Positions 14,834 through 22,602 of a stretch of 35,667 nucleotides of DNA are shown here, piece by piece. The stretch comes from Pyrinomonadaceae bacterium (GTDB lineage Bacteria; Acidobacteriota; Blastocatellia; Pyrinomonadales; Pyrinomonadaceae). The stretch is taken from NCBI GenBank assembly GCA_019694345.1, contig JAIBCA010000130.1, forward strand, positions 1-35,667. The letters run 5' to 3'. A model generated the notes under the pieces. The model was not told the DNA's origin and searched no databases. It worked only from the letters and a program-made list of their open reading frames with translations. Both the position numbers and the translations under genes were made by a program. Position 1 is the stretch's first letter; each line of letters starts with the position of its first letter.

Positions 14834-16693
14834 ATGCGAAACATACATGGATCGGCGGCCTTGATCGTGATTTTTGCCGCAATTTCGGCGGCCGTTTTCG
14901 GGCAGGCAGCTATGCCCGCCGGAAAGCAGGGCCCGGTGGCGATAATGCCGCTCGCCGACGTCAAAGAAGGTGCCCGCGGGGTCGCTAGAACCGTTTTTCG
15001 CGGGTCCGAACCCGAGGAATTCAATGTCGAGATACTGGGCGTTGTACCGGGTGCGATCGGGCCGCATCAGGATATGATAATCGGCCGCCTCAGCGGGGCC
15101 TTGGCCGAGCGTACATTCGTATTTGCCGGAATGTCGGGCTCGCCGGTGTATATCGACGGCAAACTTATCGGAGCGGTCGCGTACAGTTTTCCGTTCGCCA
15201 AAGAGCCGATATGCGGGATCACGCCCATTGAGCAGATGATATCGATCTTCGAGCGCGTGCCCGCACCGAAACCGGCCTCGGCCGCCCGGCCGATCAAGTT
15301 TTCAGACATCAATGCCGCGGCGGTCGCGTTCGATTCACCGAGGCCGTTCTCAAATGCCGGCAATATCGTCTCGGGAATGGCAACGGACTCGCGAATGAGT
15401 GCGGTTGCCGGTCAGACATTCGTGCCGATCTCGACGCCGATGACATTCAGCGGAATCTCGCAATCGACACTGGATATGTTTGCCCCGCAGTTGAGGAGCG
15501 TTGGGATCATGCCGGTCGCCTCGCTCGGCGGCGGCAATAAGATCACGCCGCTAAAACAATTTGACGACGAAACGCTGCTCGGCGGCGATTCGGTCGTGGT
15601 CCAGCTCGCCCGCGGAGACATCTCGATCGCGGCGGCCGGAACAGTCACTCTGCGTGATAAGACCAAGATCTACGCGTTCGGCCATCCTTACTTCGGTCTT
15701 GGTTCGACCGATCTGCCGATGGCCGAGTCGCACGTTGTCGTGGTCGTGCCGAACGCCAACAATTCGTTCAAACTTGCGGTGGCGGACGATGCTGTCGGGA
15801 CCCTCACCCAGGACCGAGCGACCGGCATATTCGGAACGCTTGGCCAGGCACCGAAAATGATCCCTGTGAAAGTGGCCGTTTCGACCAGCCGAGGCCGAAA
15901 TGAAGAGATCAGGTTCGAAACCTGTATCGATGATTTTCTTTCACCGCTAGTGGTCAATGTCGGGGCACTGAACGCGATCTCGGCACAGGAACGCGGCATC
16001 GGCGATACGACCATCACTCTGACCGGCACGATCAATATCCGTGGCGAAGAGCCGATCCGAATTGAGAGGCGATTTACCGGAAATCAGGCTCCGCCGCTGT
16101 CGGCCGCGGCGTCGGCGGTCCCGCTTGCGCTTTTGCTCAAGAGCAATCTCGCGGGCATCGACGTTACCGGCGTCGAACTGAAATTCTCGGTCGTCGAGGG
16201 CAGCAGGGCCGGGGCACTTGAACGGGTGGCGGTGGATCGGACGCAGGTGCGTGCCGGCGAATCGCTGACGGTCGATCTGTTCATTAGGACCGAAGGCGGC
16301 AAACTCGAGACAAGGTCAGCGGTCGTCCAGATCCCGGCAAATGCGCCAGCCGGGCCGATGTCGCTGATGATAGGCGACGGTTCGGCAATTCAGGAAAATG
16401 CGGCGATCAAACAGTTTTTGCCGGCGACCATCGGCGAACTTGTTCGAACGATAAACCTCGCAAAGCGTCCCGACCGGCTCTATGTTTACGGTTACCGCAC
16501 GGTGGCCGGGGCGGTGATCGGAGCCAACGAAATGCCAAATCTGCCGCCTTCGATGCTGGCGACCATCAACAACGACCGCAGCGTCGGCGGAACAAAAGCC
16601 GCGACCCAGCGGACAGTGATCGATCAGATGCTTTCCGACGGTGAAAGTATCGTTTCTGGCTCGCAAACTATCGCGATAGAGGTGATCAGATAA
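14834..16693 (+). CDS. Secreted protein with SpoIVB-type S55 peptidase domain
   Basis: A 619-aa protein with a Sec signal peptide (about residues 1-23, ending VFG before QAA). The S55 domain occupies roughly residues 35-270, with the nucleophile motif GMSGSPVY (Ser about 101) and GITPIEQM. S55 peptidases are self-processing serine proteases; the best-known one, SpoIVB, acts in sporulation. No sporulation genes are nearby and the organism appears Gram-negative, so the role is different and unknown. The C-terminal half (about 420-619) is beta-rich without a recognised domain. The ATG at 14834 has GAGGA about 12 nt upstream and starts the signal peptide; an upstream in-frame start at 14771 is less likely. 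Confidence 0.85.
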   Translation: MRNIHGSAALIVIFAAISAAVFGQAAMPAGKQGPVAIMPLADVKEGARGVARTVFRGSEPEEFNVEILGVVPGAIGPHQDMIIGRLSGALAERTFVFAGMSGSPVYIDGKLIGAVAYSFPFAKEPICGITPIEQMISIFERVPAPKPASAARPIKFSDINAAAVAFDSPRPFSNAGNIVSGMATDSRMSAVAGQTFVPISTPMTFSGISQSTLDMFAPQLRSVGIMPVASLGGGNKITPLKQFDDETLLGGDSVVVQLARGDISIAAAGTVTLRDKTKIYAFGHPYFGLGSTDLPMAESHVVVVVPNANNSFKLAVADDAVGTLTQDRATGIFGTLGQAPKMIPVKVAVSTSRGRNEEIRFETCIDDFLSPLVVNVGALNAISAQERGIGDTTITLTGTINIRGEEPIRIERRFTGNQAPPLSAAASAVPLALLLKSNLAGIDVTGVELKFSVVEGSRAGALERVAVDRTQVRAGESLTVDLFIRTEGGKLETRSAVVQIPANAPAGPMSLMIGDGSAIQENAAIKQFLPATIGELVRTINLAKRPDRLYVYGYRTVAGAVIGANEMPNLPPSMLATINNDRSVGGTKAATQRTVIDQMLSDGESIVSGSQTIAIEVIR

Positions 16694-16721
16694 TTTTCAT
16701 TCGCTAACCTTTTTGACGAGC

Positions 16722-16760
16722 ATCGCCGCCGGTAAATCCATTGACGTTTTCGGCGGCGAT
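16722..16760. repeat. Perfect 10-bp inverted repeat overlapping a promoter
   Basis: ATCGCCGCCG (16722-16731) and CGGCGGCGAT (16751-16760), 19-nt loop. The second arm lies inside the spacer of the promoter at 16741-16769. It could be the weak terminator of the S55 gene (29 nt after its stop, but without a clean T-run) or an operator for the HD-hydrolase gene. Confidence 0.6.
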
Positions 16761-16769
16761 TGTTATTCT
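16741..16769 (+). promoter_or_regulatory. Sigma-70 promoter giving a probably leaderless mRNA
   Basis: TTGACG (16741-16746), a 17-nt spacer, TATTCT (16764-16769). Transcription would start at about 16775-16776, on the GTG start codon of the HD-hydrolase gene. No ribosome binding site is visible, consistent with a leaderless transcript. Confidence 0.65.
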
Positions 16770-16774
16770 GATAT

Positions 16775-17323
16775 GTGAATAACCTAAATAAAACGCTGCA
16801 TGCGGCCCGTTTTGCAGCTGAAAAGCATACCGGGCATTTTCGTAAGGGTTCCAAACGCGAACCGTACATCAACCATCCAATCGAAGTAGCAAATCTGATC
16901 GCAAACGTCGCGTTGATCGATGATGAAGACATCCTCGCCGCGGCCTTGCTGCACGATACTGTCGAGGATTGCGAGGTCTCGCCTGACGAGATGACCGAAA
17001 AGTTTGGCCAGGCCGTGACCGATTATGTCCTGGAAGTAACGGACGACAAATCGCTGCCGAAAAAGACGCGCAAGATGCTCCAGATCGAACATGCACCGCA
17101 CCTTTCGTACGGTGCCAAGGTCATCAAGCTTGCTGACAAGATCAGCAATGTTCGCGACGTCATCGCCAGCCCGGCCGAGGGCTGGGACAAGCAGCGGCGG
17201 CAAGAGTACGTTCAATGGGCGATGAGTGTCGTAGAGGGGTTGCGGGGATCGAGCGATCAGCTCGATGAACTCTTCGACGAGGTCGTGGCACTGGCGAACG
17301 AGAAATTGGACGAGATCGACTGA
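16775..17323 (+). CDS. MESH1-like HD-domain hydrolase (small alarmone hydrolase type)
   Basis: A 182-aa protein made of one HD domain of the RelA/SpoT hydrolase family. Metal ligands H34 (INHP), H60-D61 (LLHDTVED) and D121 (LADKISN) line up with those of MESH1. Members remove the 3'-diphosphate of (p)ppGpp, or the phosphate of NADPH in animals; no synthetase domain is present. The start is GTG at 16775, placed by the promoter just before it. Its stop abuts the moaE stop: the two genes converge and both stops lie within TGATCA. Confidence 0.88.
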   Translation: MNNLNKTLHAARFAAEKHTGHFRKGSKREPYINHPIEVANLIANVALIDDEDILAAALLHDTVEDCEVSPDEMTEKFGQAVTDYVLEVTDDKSLPKKTRKMLQIEHAPHLSYGAKVIKLADKISNVRDVIASPAEGWDKQRRQEYVQWAMSVVEGLRGSSDQLDELFDEVVALANEKLDEID

Positions 17324-17785
17324 TCAGGCGGCGCCATCGCCTTCGATCCAGCGTTCGCCGTCGGAGTAAACCTCTTTTTTGAATATTGGGACGGTTCGCT
17401 TCAGCTCAACGATGAGCCATTCGCAGGCGGCAAAGGCCGCCTTGCGGTGAGGTGCGGCGACCGAGATGACGACGCTTGTTTCGCCGATCTCGAGCCGGCC
17501 GAGCCGATGGACGATCCCGACATTCGATATCTCAAACTCGGCCTTCACGCGCTCGATCAGCTTCTGCATTTCCTTCAATGCCATCGGTTCGTAGGCCTCG
17601 TAAACGAGATGGTCGGTTTCGTGAACCTCGCCGGTGGTTTTGTCCTTGGTAAACTGCCGTGCATAACCATCCAACGTCACCGTCGCGCCGCATTCGGGCG
17701 GCACAACACGCCTGGCGACGCTTGAAAGGTCGATGGGTTCGGTTGTTAACTCAAAGAAATCCATATTTGACGCCTGGCCCGTCAT
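17324..17785 (-). CDS. moaE: Molybdopterin synthase catalytic subunit MoaE
   Basis: A 153-aa protein of normal MoaE length. With thiocarboxylated MoaD it inserts two sulfurs into precursor Z (cPMP) to make molybdopterin. Visible landmarks are HRLGRLEIGE (about 93-102), the APHRKAAF segment (about 111-118) and VPIFKKEVY with the active-site lysines (136-137). The start ATG at 17785 overlaps the moaD stop in an ATGA junction, so the two are translationally coupled. Met8 (17764) is an alternative start that would lose the coupling. Confidence 0.95.
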   Translation of the reverse strand: MTGQASNMDFFELTTEPIDLSSVARRVVPPECGATVTLDGYARQFTKDKTTGEVHETDHLVYEAYEPMALKEMQKLIERVKAEFEISNVGIVHRLGRLEIGETSVVISVAAPHRKAAFAACEWLIVELKRTVPIFKKEVYSDGERWIEGDGAA

Positions 17786-18021
17786 CCGCCGCTTACCGCG
17801 GTAAAGATCGCGAGTTCATCGCCGTCATTAAGTGATTTGTCACCGTTGGCAAATTCCTGATTCACTGACAAATGGAGGCGATGGTTGTCGAGCCGAGGGT
17901 GGTCGGCGATGAGCCTTTCGAGGACGTCAGACGCTTTCGAATCGTCCGGCAGATCGACCTCGATGAGCCTTTTCCCGGCTATGTCTGCTGTAGCCCCGAA
18001 AAAGAGAACTTGAACGGTCAT
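17782..18021 (-). CDS. moaD: Molybdopterin synthase sulfur carrier MoaD
   Basis: A 79-aa beta-grasp sulfur carrier starting MTVQVLFFGATADIAG and ending in the di-glycine tail AVSGG that is adenylated and thiocarboxylated. The ATG at 18021 was chosen because it begins the conserved first strand and has AGGCGG upstream; a longer frame to 18075 overlaps thiG. It starts 13 nt after the thiG stop and overlaps moaE. Confidence 0.94.
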   Translation of the reverse strand: MTVQVLFFGATADIAGKRLIEVDLPDDSKASDVLERLIADHPRLDNHRLHLSVNQEFANGDKSLNDGDELAIFTAVSGG

Positions 18022-18034
18022 AACACGGCACCGC

Positions 18035-18805
18035 CTATTTGATCGCTCCCGCGATCGGACTCGATGCCGAGGCATACAGGCGTTTGGGCATTCGTCCCGC
18101 CAGATATCCGAGGCGGCCCGCCTGGACGGCGAGTTTCATGGCTGTTGCCATTGCGGCAGCATCCCCGGCCTCGGCGATCGCGGTATTCATTAGAATTGCG
18201 TCTGCACCGAGTTCCATCGCCACGGCCGCATCTGACGGAACGCCGACGCCGGCATCGACGATGATGACCGCATCGGGCAGCTGCTCACGCATGATTCTAA
18301 GATTTGACGGATTTTGCACACCCATTCCCGAACCGATCGGGGCGGCGAGCGGCATAACCGCCGGGCAGCCCGCATCGAGCAGTTTCTTTGCCATTATAAG
18401 GTCGTCCGAGAAATACGGCAGCACGATGAAGCCCTCCGCGATCAGCACTTTGGCGGCCGCCAGCGTCTGCTCGTTATCCGGCAGCAGCGTAACCGGATCG
18501 CCGATGACCTCGAGTTTGATCCAATCGGTGTTCAGGGCCTCACGGGCAAGCCGCGCTGTCCGGATCGCGTGTTCGGCGTCGTAACAGCCCGCCGTATTGG
18601 GCAATATCTTCATCTGCGGATCGAGGTGGTCCAGAAAAGACTCGCTTGACCCATCGAGCGGGACACGGTTGACGGCCACCGTGACCATCTCGGCTCCCGA
18701 AGCCTTGTGTGCGGCCTTCATCTCATCGTACGAGCGATACTTGCCCGTGCCGATTATGAGGCGTGAGTTGAACGTTGTATTTGCGAGCTGAAAGTGATCC
18801 GACAT
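18035..18805 (-). CDS. thiG: Thiazole synthase ThiG
   Basis: A 256-aa TIM-barrel enzyme that joins 1-deoxy-xylulose phosphate, an iminoacetate/dehydroglycine unit and sulfur from ThiS to form the thiazole of thiamine. Visible signatures are RLIIGTGKY (about 15-23), VNRVPLDG, LPNTAGCY and the Schiff-base Lys97 in WIKLEV. Length and motifs are typical. It lies between thiS and moaD. No TPP riboswitch was seen before thiG or thiS. Confidence 0.96.
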   Translation of the reverse strand: MSDHFQLANTTFNSRLIIGTGKYRSYDEMKAAHKASGAEMVTVAVNRVPLDGSSESFLDHLDPQMKILPNTAGCYDAEHAIRTARLAREALNTDWIKLEVIGDPVTLLPDNEQTLAAAKVLIAEGFIVLPYFSDDLIMAKKLLDAGCPAVMPLAAPIGSGMGVQNPSNLRIMREQLPDAVIIVDAGVGVPSDAAVAMELGADAILMNTAIAEAGDAAAMATAMKLAVQAGRLGYLAGRMPKRLYASASSPIAGAIK

Positions 18806-18995
18806 AAATAGGAATTTATCACAGACAGCTCAGAGGTGACAGAGGACGCCGATGTTCGTCCGTGAATGACGCGAACGATGCTGCACAGGACGTTGCCGAT
18901 CTCGTTTTCAATAATGGTCGATCCGCATGGGATGCGAGTCAAGCGGTCGTGGTCGTCGAACTGCCCCGTTCGCTTTGCCTGCCTGTCGTTGTTCG

Positions 18996-19205
18996 CTATC
19001 CGCCGCCGACAAAGTGGACGACCTCAATGCGGTCGCCGTCGCTGACGGTGGTTTCGGGCCAATCTGCACGGCGTACCACTGATCGGTTGAGTTCGATCGC
19101 GACACGTTGATGCGGCAGCGACAGTTGGTCGAGCAATTGTACAAGATCTGTTTCGGCCGGGACCTGACGCGCTTCGCCGTTCAGATAGACAGTGATATTT
19201 GCCAT
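18996..19205 (-). CDS. thiS: Sulfur carrier protein ThiS
   Basis: A 69-aa beta-grasp protein with the C-terminus HFVGGG, whose terminal Gly-Gly carries the thiocarboxylate used by ThiG. It has a first strand [10 protein letters not shown] and the conserved VAIELN segment. The ATG at 19205 was preferred to a TTG three codons upstream. It is separated from thiG by 190 nt (18806-18995), in which no convincing gene is seen. Confidence 0.92.
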   Translation of the reverse strand: MANITVYLNGEARQVPAETDLVQLLDQLSLPHQRVAIELNRSVVRRADWPETTVSDGDRIEVVHFVGGG

Positions 19206-19283
19206 CAAGGCCAATTTTGGGCGTTGAAACTCAGAAATTCAAATTTGCGGCAGCGGTAATTTGCGGTAATTGTACGAGTGTGA

Positions 19284-20168
19284 TCAGCCCGGGGTCACGA
19301 TCCGCCTCAGTTCGATCTCCTCGCCGCCTTGCGAAGCACGCAGCAGCAAGGCCGCGCGGCCGGATGAAAAATGCGGCAGCTGTAGGTGAACGCGGGCGAT
19401 GCCGTTCCCGTCAGACTTTGCGTGAAAAATAACGGGACGAAAGCTCGACCCGAGCACCTTGACCATTATCTGAGCGTCGGCAACCACCTTTCGATCGGTG
19501 CCACGGCAGATCATGGCCGTGACCGTGACGCGGTCGCCGCCCTTGAATTTTGATTCGCCGAGCAGTTCGATGCTGAGTTTTTGGTTCGTGGGTCGTTCCT
19601 TGCCCGAAAGCTCGCTGACGACGGCGACGGCCTCGGCCGGAAGCAAAATGTCGTCCTCGATGATCTCGACGTCCTCAAAGATCGGTGCGTCGAAAAACTC
19701 GTCTGCCGAAAATTCTTGTGTTACAACCGAGATCGGCAACTCGATAGGGGCAGCGGCGGGCTCTGCGGCCGGGGGTTCCGGCGTACTGAATGAGACGATC
19801 CGCTGTGTTTCGACCCGGGCGACAGGTGTCGGGGCTGCGGTTTGGGCCGTCTCGGTCTGCACATTCGGGGACTCAGCCGCGGCCTTAGCCGCACTTGCCT
19901 TTGCGGTCATCGCCTTCAGTTCATTGATCCGCCCGGCACGAATTGCCGCGCAGATCAGCTTGTGCTGCTTTTGGACCCGTTCGGCGACGACGGTCTCGAC
20001 GATCTCCTCGGCGGCGAGGTCATCATAATTGGTGCGTTTGCTGGCGAGGATCGTGCCGCGGTCGTAAACAAGCGAGATTATCTTGCGCGACGGCAGCCCT
20101 TTGTCTTCGGTCTGGACGTGATAAACGACACCGTCGAACTCTATATCTGTATTAAAACCAGCGATCAC
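19284..20168 (-). CDS. Hypothetical protein, two-domain with Ala/Pro-rich linker
   Basis: A 294-aa cytoplasmic-looking protein; no signal peptide or TM helix. The N-terminal domain (about residues 1-90) starts IAGFNTDIEFDGVVYHVQTED and contains SLVYDRGTILASK; I recall similar N-termini in acidobacterial hypotheticals but cannot name the family. The middle (about 90-190) is low-complexity, rich in Ala, Pro and Glu. The C-terminal region (about 195-290) looks like a beta-sandwich of Ig/MG2 type (GDRVTVTAMI, SDGNGIARVHLQLP). Only a GTG start fits at 20168. It lies upstream of thiS on the same strand with a 78-nt gap; a link to thiamine is not implied. Confidence 0.75.
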   Translation of the reverse strand: MIAGFNTDIEFDGVVYHVQTEDKGLPSRKIISLVYDRGTILASKRTNYDDLAAEEIVETVVAERVQKQHKLICAAIRAGRINELKAMTAKASAAKAAAESPNVQTETAQTAAPTPVARVETQRIVSFSTPEPPAAEPAAAPIELPISVVTQEFSADEFFDAPIFEDVEIIEDDILLPAEAVAVVSELSGKERPTNQKLSIELLGESKFKGGDRVTVTAMICRGTDRKVVADAQIMVKVLGSSFRPVIFHAKSDGNGIARVHLQLPHFSSGRAALLLRASQGGEEIELRRIVTPG

Positions 20169-20321
20169 AGCTTAATTTTTATCCATCGGCGAAGTGGGAT
20201 AATGGCGGAATTCCGGCACGGTCTGCCACTCTTGAAATTAGCATACGGGCTCGTTCGCGGTCAACGAATTAGTTTGAGATACATGGGGTGAAAGTTCGGT
20301 CAAATCGCTCGCCGGACTGCC

Positions 20322-20350
20322 TTGACACCAATACAGGCTTAACTTACGAT
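20322..20350 (+). promoter_or_regulatory. Main promoter of the nuo operon
   Basis: TTGACA (20322-20327), a 17-nt spacer, TACGAT (20345-20350). Transcription should begin near 20357, leaving a leader of about 90 nt before nuoA. The rest of the gene-free stretch 20169-20445 holds only the leader hairpin and probably the divergent promoter of the hypothetical gene. Confidence 0.75.
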
Positions 20351-20389
20351 TGAGTTTGTGCCAAAAGTCTCATACTGATTTAGTAATAA

Positions 20390-20421
20390 GCAGGAAAATT
20401 CCTGCCTTCTGCATATTTTTT
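20390..20421 (+). promoter_or_regulatory. Leader hairpin and T-run upstream of nuoA
   Basis: GCAGGA (20390-20395) pairs with TCCTGC (20400-20405) around a short A/T loop; a T6 run follows at 20416-20421 after ten bases. The T-run is too far for a standard terminator. It may be an mRNA-stabilising or attenuator-like element. AGGGGT lies about 6 nt before the nuoA ATG. Confidence 0.4.
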
Positions 20422-20445
20422 CAAGAGGTAGGTTCAGGGGTCTAA

Positions 20446-20922
20446 ATGTCAGAATTCAGCCTAATGGATTACGCTCCGCTCGCCGTGATGTTTCTCGTCG
20501 GGGCGGGGTTTACGGCGAGCCAATTGCTCGTTACAACGCTGATCGGTCCGAGAAAAAGGACGGCCACCAAACTGATGCCGTACGAGTGCGGCAAGGATCC
20601 CGTCGGATCGGCACATGACAAGTACTCGGTCAAGTTTTACACCGTCGCCGTGATATTCCTCCTCTTCGATATCGAAGTCCTTTTCATTATCCCGTTCGCC
20701 GTCGCTTTCAAGAGCCTCCTCGCCGAGCAAAAGATCTCGGGCATTGCTTTCGGTACCATCGCATTTATCGAAATACTTGTATTTATCGCAACGCTGATCG
20801 TCGGGTTTATCTACGTTTGGAGAAAGGGCATCTTCGATTGGGGTCTGCAGGCACGCGCTGAGGCGAGGGCCGAGGCCAAAGCAATGGCACGGCAAAACCG
20901 TGAGATCAAGAGGGCGGCGTAA
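20446..20922 (+). CDS. nuoA: NADH-quinone oxidoreductase subunit A
   Basis: A 158-aa three-TM subunit of the membrane arm of complex I. Typical sequence is seen around MPYECGKDP and [16 protein letters not shown], with the conserved acidic residues. The C-terminal tail (about 130-158) is longer and more charged (Ala/Arg/Glu-rich) than in E. coli. It is the first gene of the operon, with nuoB 6 nt downstream. Confidence 0.97.
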   Translation: MSEFSLMDYAPLAVMFLVGAGFTASQLLVTTLIGPRKRTATKLMPYECGKDPVGSAHDKYSVKFYTVAVIFLLFDIEVLFIIPFAVAFKSLLAEQKISGIAFGTIAFIEILVFIATLIVGFIYVWRKGIFDWGLQARAEARAEAKAMARQNREIKRAA

Positions 20923-20928
20923 CATAAA

Positions 20929-21576
20929 ATGGGTCTCGAAAATACATTATTTGAATCATTGCCGGATGTCGTGACGGTCAAGCTCGATGCGGTCGTCAAC
21001 TGGGCCCGCAAGAGCAGTCTTTGGCCCGCAACCTTCGGCCTGGCCTGCTGCGCGATCGAGATGATGAACACGGTCGCGGCTCGTAACGATCTGTCGAGGT
21101 TTGGGGCCGAGACATTTCGCGCCAGCCCGCGACAGGCCGACGTGATGATCGTGTCCGGCCGCGTTTCGCGAAAAATGGCCCCGGTTCTGCGACGTATCTA
21201 TGACCAGATGCCGGAGCCGAAATGGGTGATCTCGATGGGCGCGTGCGCCACGTCGGGCGGTGTGTTTGATAACTATGCGATCGTTCAGGGCGTCGATAAG
21301 ATCGTCCCGGTCGATATCTACGTCCCGGGATGCCCGCCGCGTCCGGAAATGCTCGTCCATGCCATCACGATGCTGCAGGACAAGATCATGAAAGAGTCGG
21401 TCAAGGATCGGCGCGACACATTTGAGACCGAATCTCGCGAGTCGATCGTTCCCGGAACCTTGCCGGTGACCGAAGGAACGGCACTCGAACGTGAGGTTCA
21501 GGCCGAGGTTGCCGAAAACAATGCTTCGCGGCCGTATTCGGTACCGTCGAAGCACGAACGGCGAAAGAGTTCGTAA
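20929..21576 (+). CDS. nuoB: NADH-quinone oxidoreductase subunit B
   Basis: A 215-aa peripheral-arm subunit that holds cluster N2, the last iron-sulfur centre before quinone. Ligands are C40, C41 (LACCAIEMM), C106 (GACATSGG) and C135 (VPGCPPRPE), all present. The polar tail from about residue 165 extends beyond the conserved core. Its stop codon overlaps the start of the next gene (TAATG). Confidence 0.97.
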   Translation: MGLENTLFESLPDVVTVKLDAVVNWARKSSLWPATFGLACCAIEMMNTVAARNDLSRFGAETFRASPRQADVMIVSGRVSRKMAPVLRRIYDQMPEPKWVISMGACATSGGVFDNYAIVQGVDKIVPVDIYVPGCPPRPEMLVHAITMLQDKIMKESVKDRRDTFETESRESIVPGTLPVTEGTALEREVQAEVAENNASRPYSVPSKHERRKSS

Positions 21577-22031
21577 TGGCGAAAGGCCTTTTCATTGTCC
21601 TGGCGGTCATTGCCGCTCTCGGTTCAATGCCGAATGTGGCGTCCGCGCAGTCCGGCAAAGGCTGGACCGCTCCGAAACTTGGTGTTTGGCGGGTAACGGG
21701 CAAGGACGAAGAGGGCCTCAGATGGGCCGGATCGATGCGGCTCAATTCACGCCGAACAGTAACTGGCGGGGTCAGGTATCGGGGTTACTTTGACTGGCGT
21801 TCGAGTGACCGAATGAGTTCGGGACGCGAGTTTTTCAACGCGGTGTTCAACCGCCGCAACGGCAGCCTCAGGATCGCCGGCTATCGCGTTACGCGAGCAA
21901 AGGGCGACATTGCGGCAGGGCGGTATTTAGGGCATTTAACGGGACGGGGCCGCCGGGTCGTTCGCGGCACTTGGGGCGGCGTCGACGTCATAAAGGGTAA
22001 ATGGTCGGCCGTCTGGGCCGGAATAAGGTAG
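21576..22031 (+). CDS. Small basic secreted protein inside the nuo operon
   Basis: A 151-aa protein with a Sec signal peptide (about residues 1-24, ending ASA before QSGKG), leaving a mature chain of about 127 aa. The mature part is very rich in Arg and Gly, strongly basic, and looks beta-rich (GVRYRGYFDW, GHLTGRGRRVV, GTWGGVDVIKGKW). No Cys pairs or catalytic motif are seen and no family is recognised. It overlaps the nuoB stop by one base (TAATG) and lies 11 nt before nuoC, so it is firmly built into the operon. It is not a complex I subunit known to me. Confidence 0.78.
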   Translation: MAKGLFIVLAVIAALGSMPNVASAQSGKGWTAPKLGVWRVTGKDEEGLRWAGSMRLNSRRTVTGGVRYRGYFDWRSSDRMSSGREFFNAVFNRRNGSLRIAGYRVTRAKGDIAAGRYLGHLTGRGRRVVRGTWGGVDVIKGKWSAVWAGIR

Positions 22032-22042
22032 GAAAGTTGGTT

Positions 22043-22519
22043 ATGGCATCTCTCTTGGATTTCGTCGAAAAGATCAGGGAAAAAAACGGTGAATGGGTCT
22101 CGGCCGTGGCCGAAGCTCACGGTGAAGTGACCGTTACGGTGCCGCGTGAAGCCGTTATCGACATCTGCGAGTTTCTCCGTGATACTCAGGGTTTTGATAT
22201 GCTCGCCGACCTTTGCGGAGCCGACCGCGGGCCGGAAGAAGATCCGAGGTTCGAGGTCAACTATCACTTGTTCAGCACCACGCACCATAAACGCCTGCGG
22301 CTGAAGGTTTTGCTCAGTGACGACGACCCGAGTGTCGAATCGGCAACGACCGTTTGGCGTACGGCCGAGTGGCACGAACGCGAAACTTATGATCTGTTAG
22401 GCATCAAGTTCACCGGCCACCCGGATCTGCGCCGCATATTGCTGCCGTCTGATTTTGACGGGCACGCATTGCGAAAGGACTATCCGCTGCGCGGCTATGA
22501 GCCGTACAGCATGAATTAG
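22043..22519 (+). CDS. nuoC: NADH-quinone oxidoreductase subunit C
   Basis: A 158-aa peripheral subunit that scaffolds the connecting part of the Q-module. The family signature is HERETYDLLGI and the end is KDYPLRGYEP. It is separate from NuoD, not fused as in E. coli. The ATG at 22043 has AGGAAAG upstream; the upstream in-frame start at 22001 overlaps the previous gene and is not supported. Confidence 0.96.
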   Translation: MASLLDFVEKIREKNGEWVSAVAEAHGEVTVTVPREAVIDICEFLRDTQGFDMLADLCGADRGPEEDPRFEVNYHLFSTTHHKRLRLKVLLSDDDPSVESATTVWRTAEWHERETYDLLGIKFTGHPDLRRILLPSDFDGHALRKDYPLRGYEPYSMN

Positions 22520-22535
22520 AACGTGGTGAGATGTG

Positions 22536-22585
22536 GATCGTAAGTAGAGCCTCGGCGATCATGCCGGCTATTTACGGTTTACGAT
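22536..22585. repeat. Imperfect hairpin in the nuoC-nuoD gap
   Basis: ATCGTAA (22537-22543) pairs with TTACGAT (22579-22585), and AGCC (22548-22551) pairs with GGCT (22566-22569). The right side also repeats TTTACG and ACGATT units in tandem. The 83-nt gap has no gene. It may be a REP-like element or an mRNA-processing site. Confidence 0.4.
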
Positions 22586-22602
22586 TGACGATTCACTAAA
22601 AT

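Noticed and set aside
18754..18942. 62-aa minus-strand open frame in the thiS-thiG gap
   Set aside because: It overlaps the start of thiG, has no ribosome binding site and no recognisable sequence.
19206..19283. Possible TPP riboswitch upstream of thiS
   Set aside because: The conserved CUGAGA and thi-box strings are absent here and in the thiS-thiG gap.
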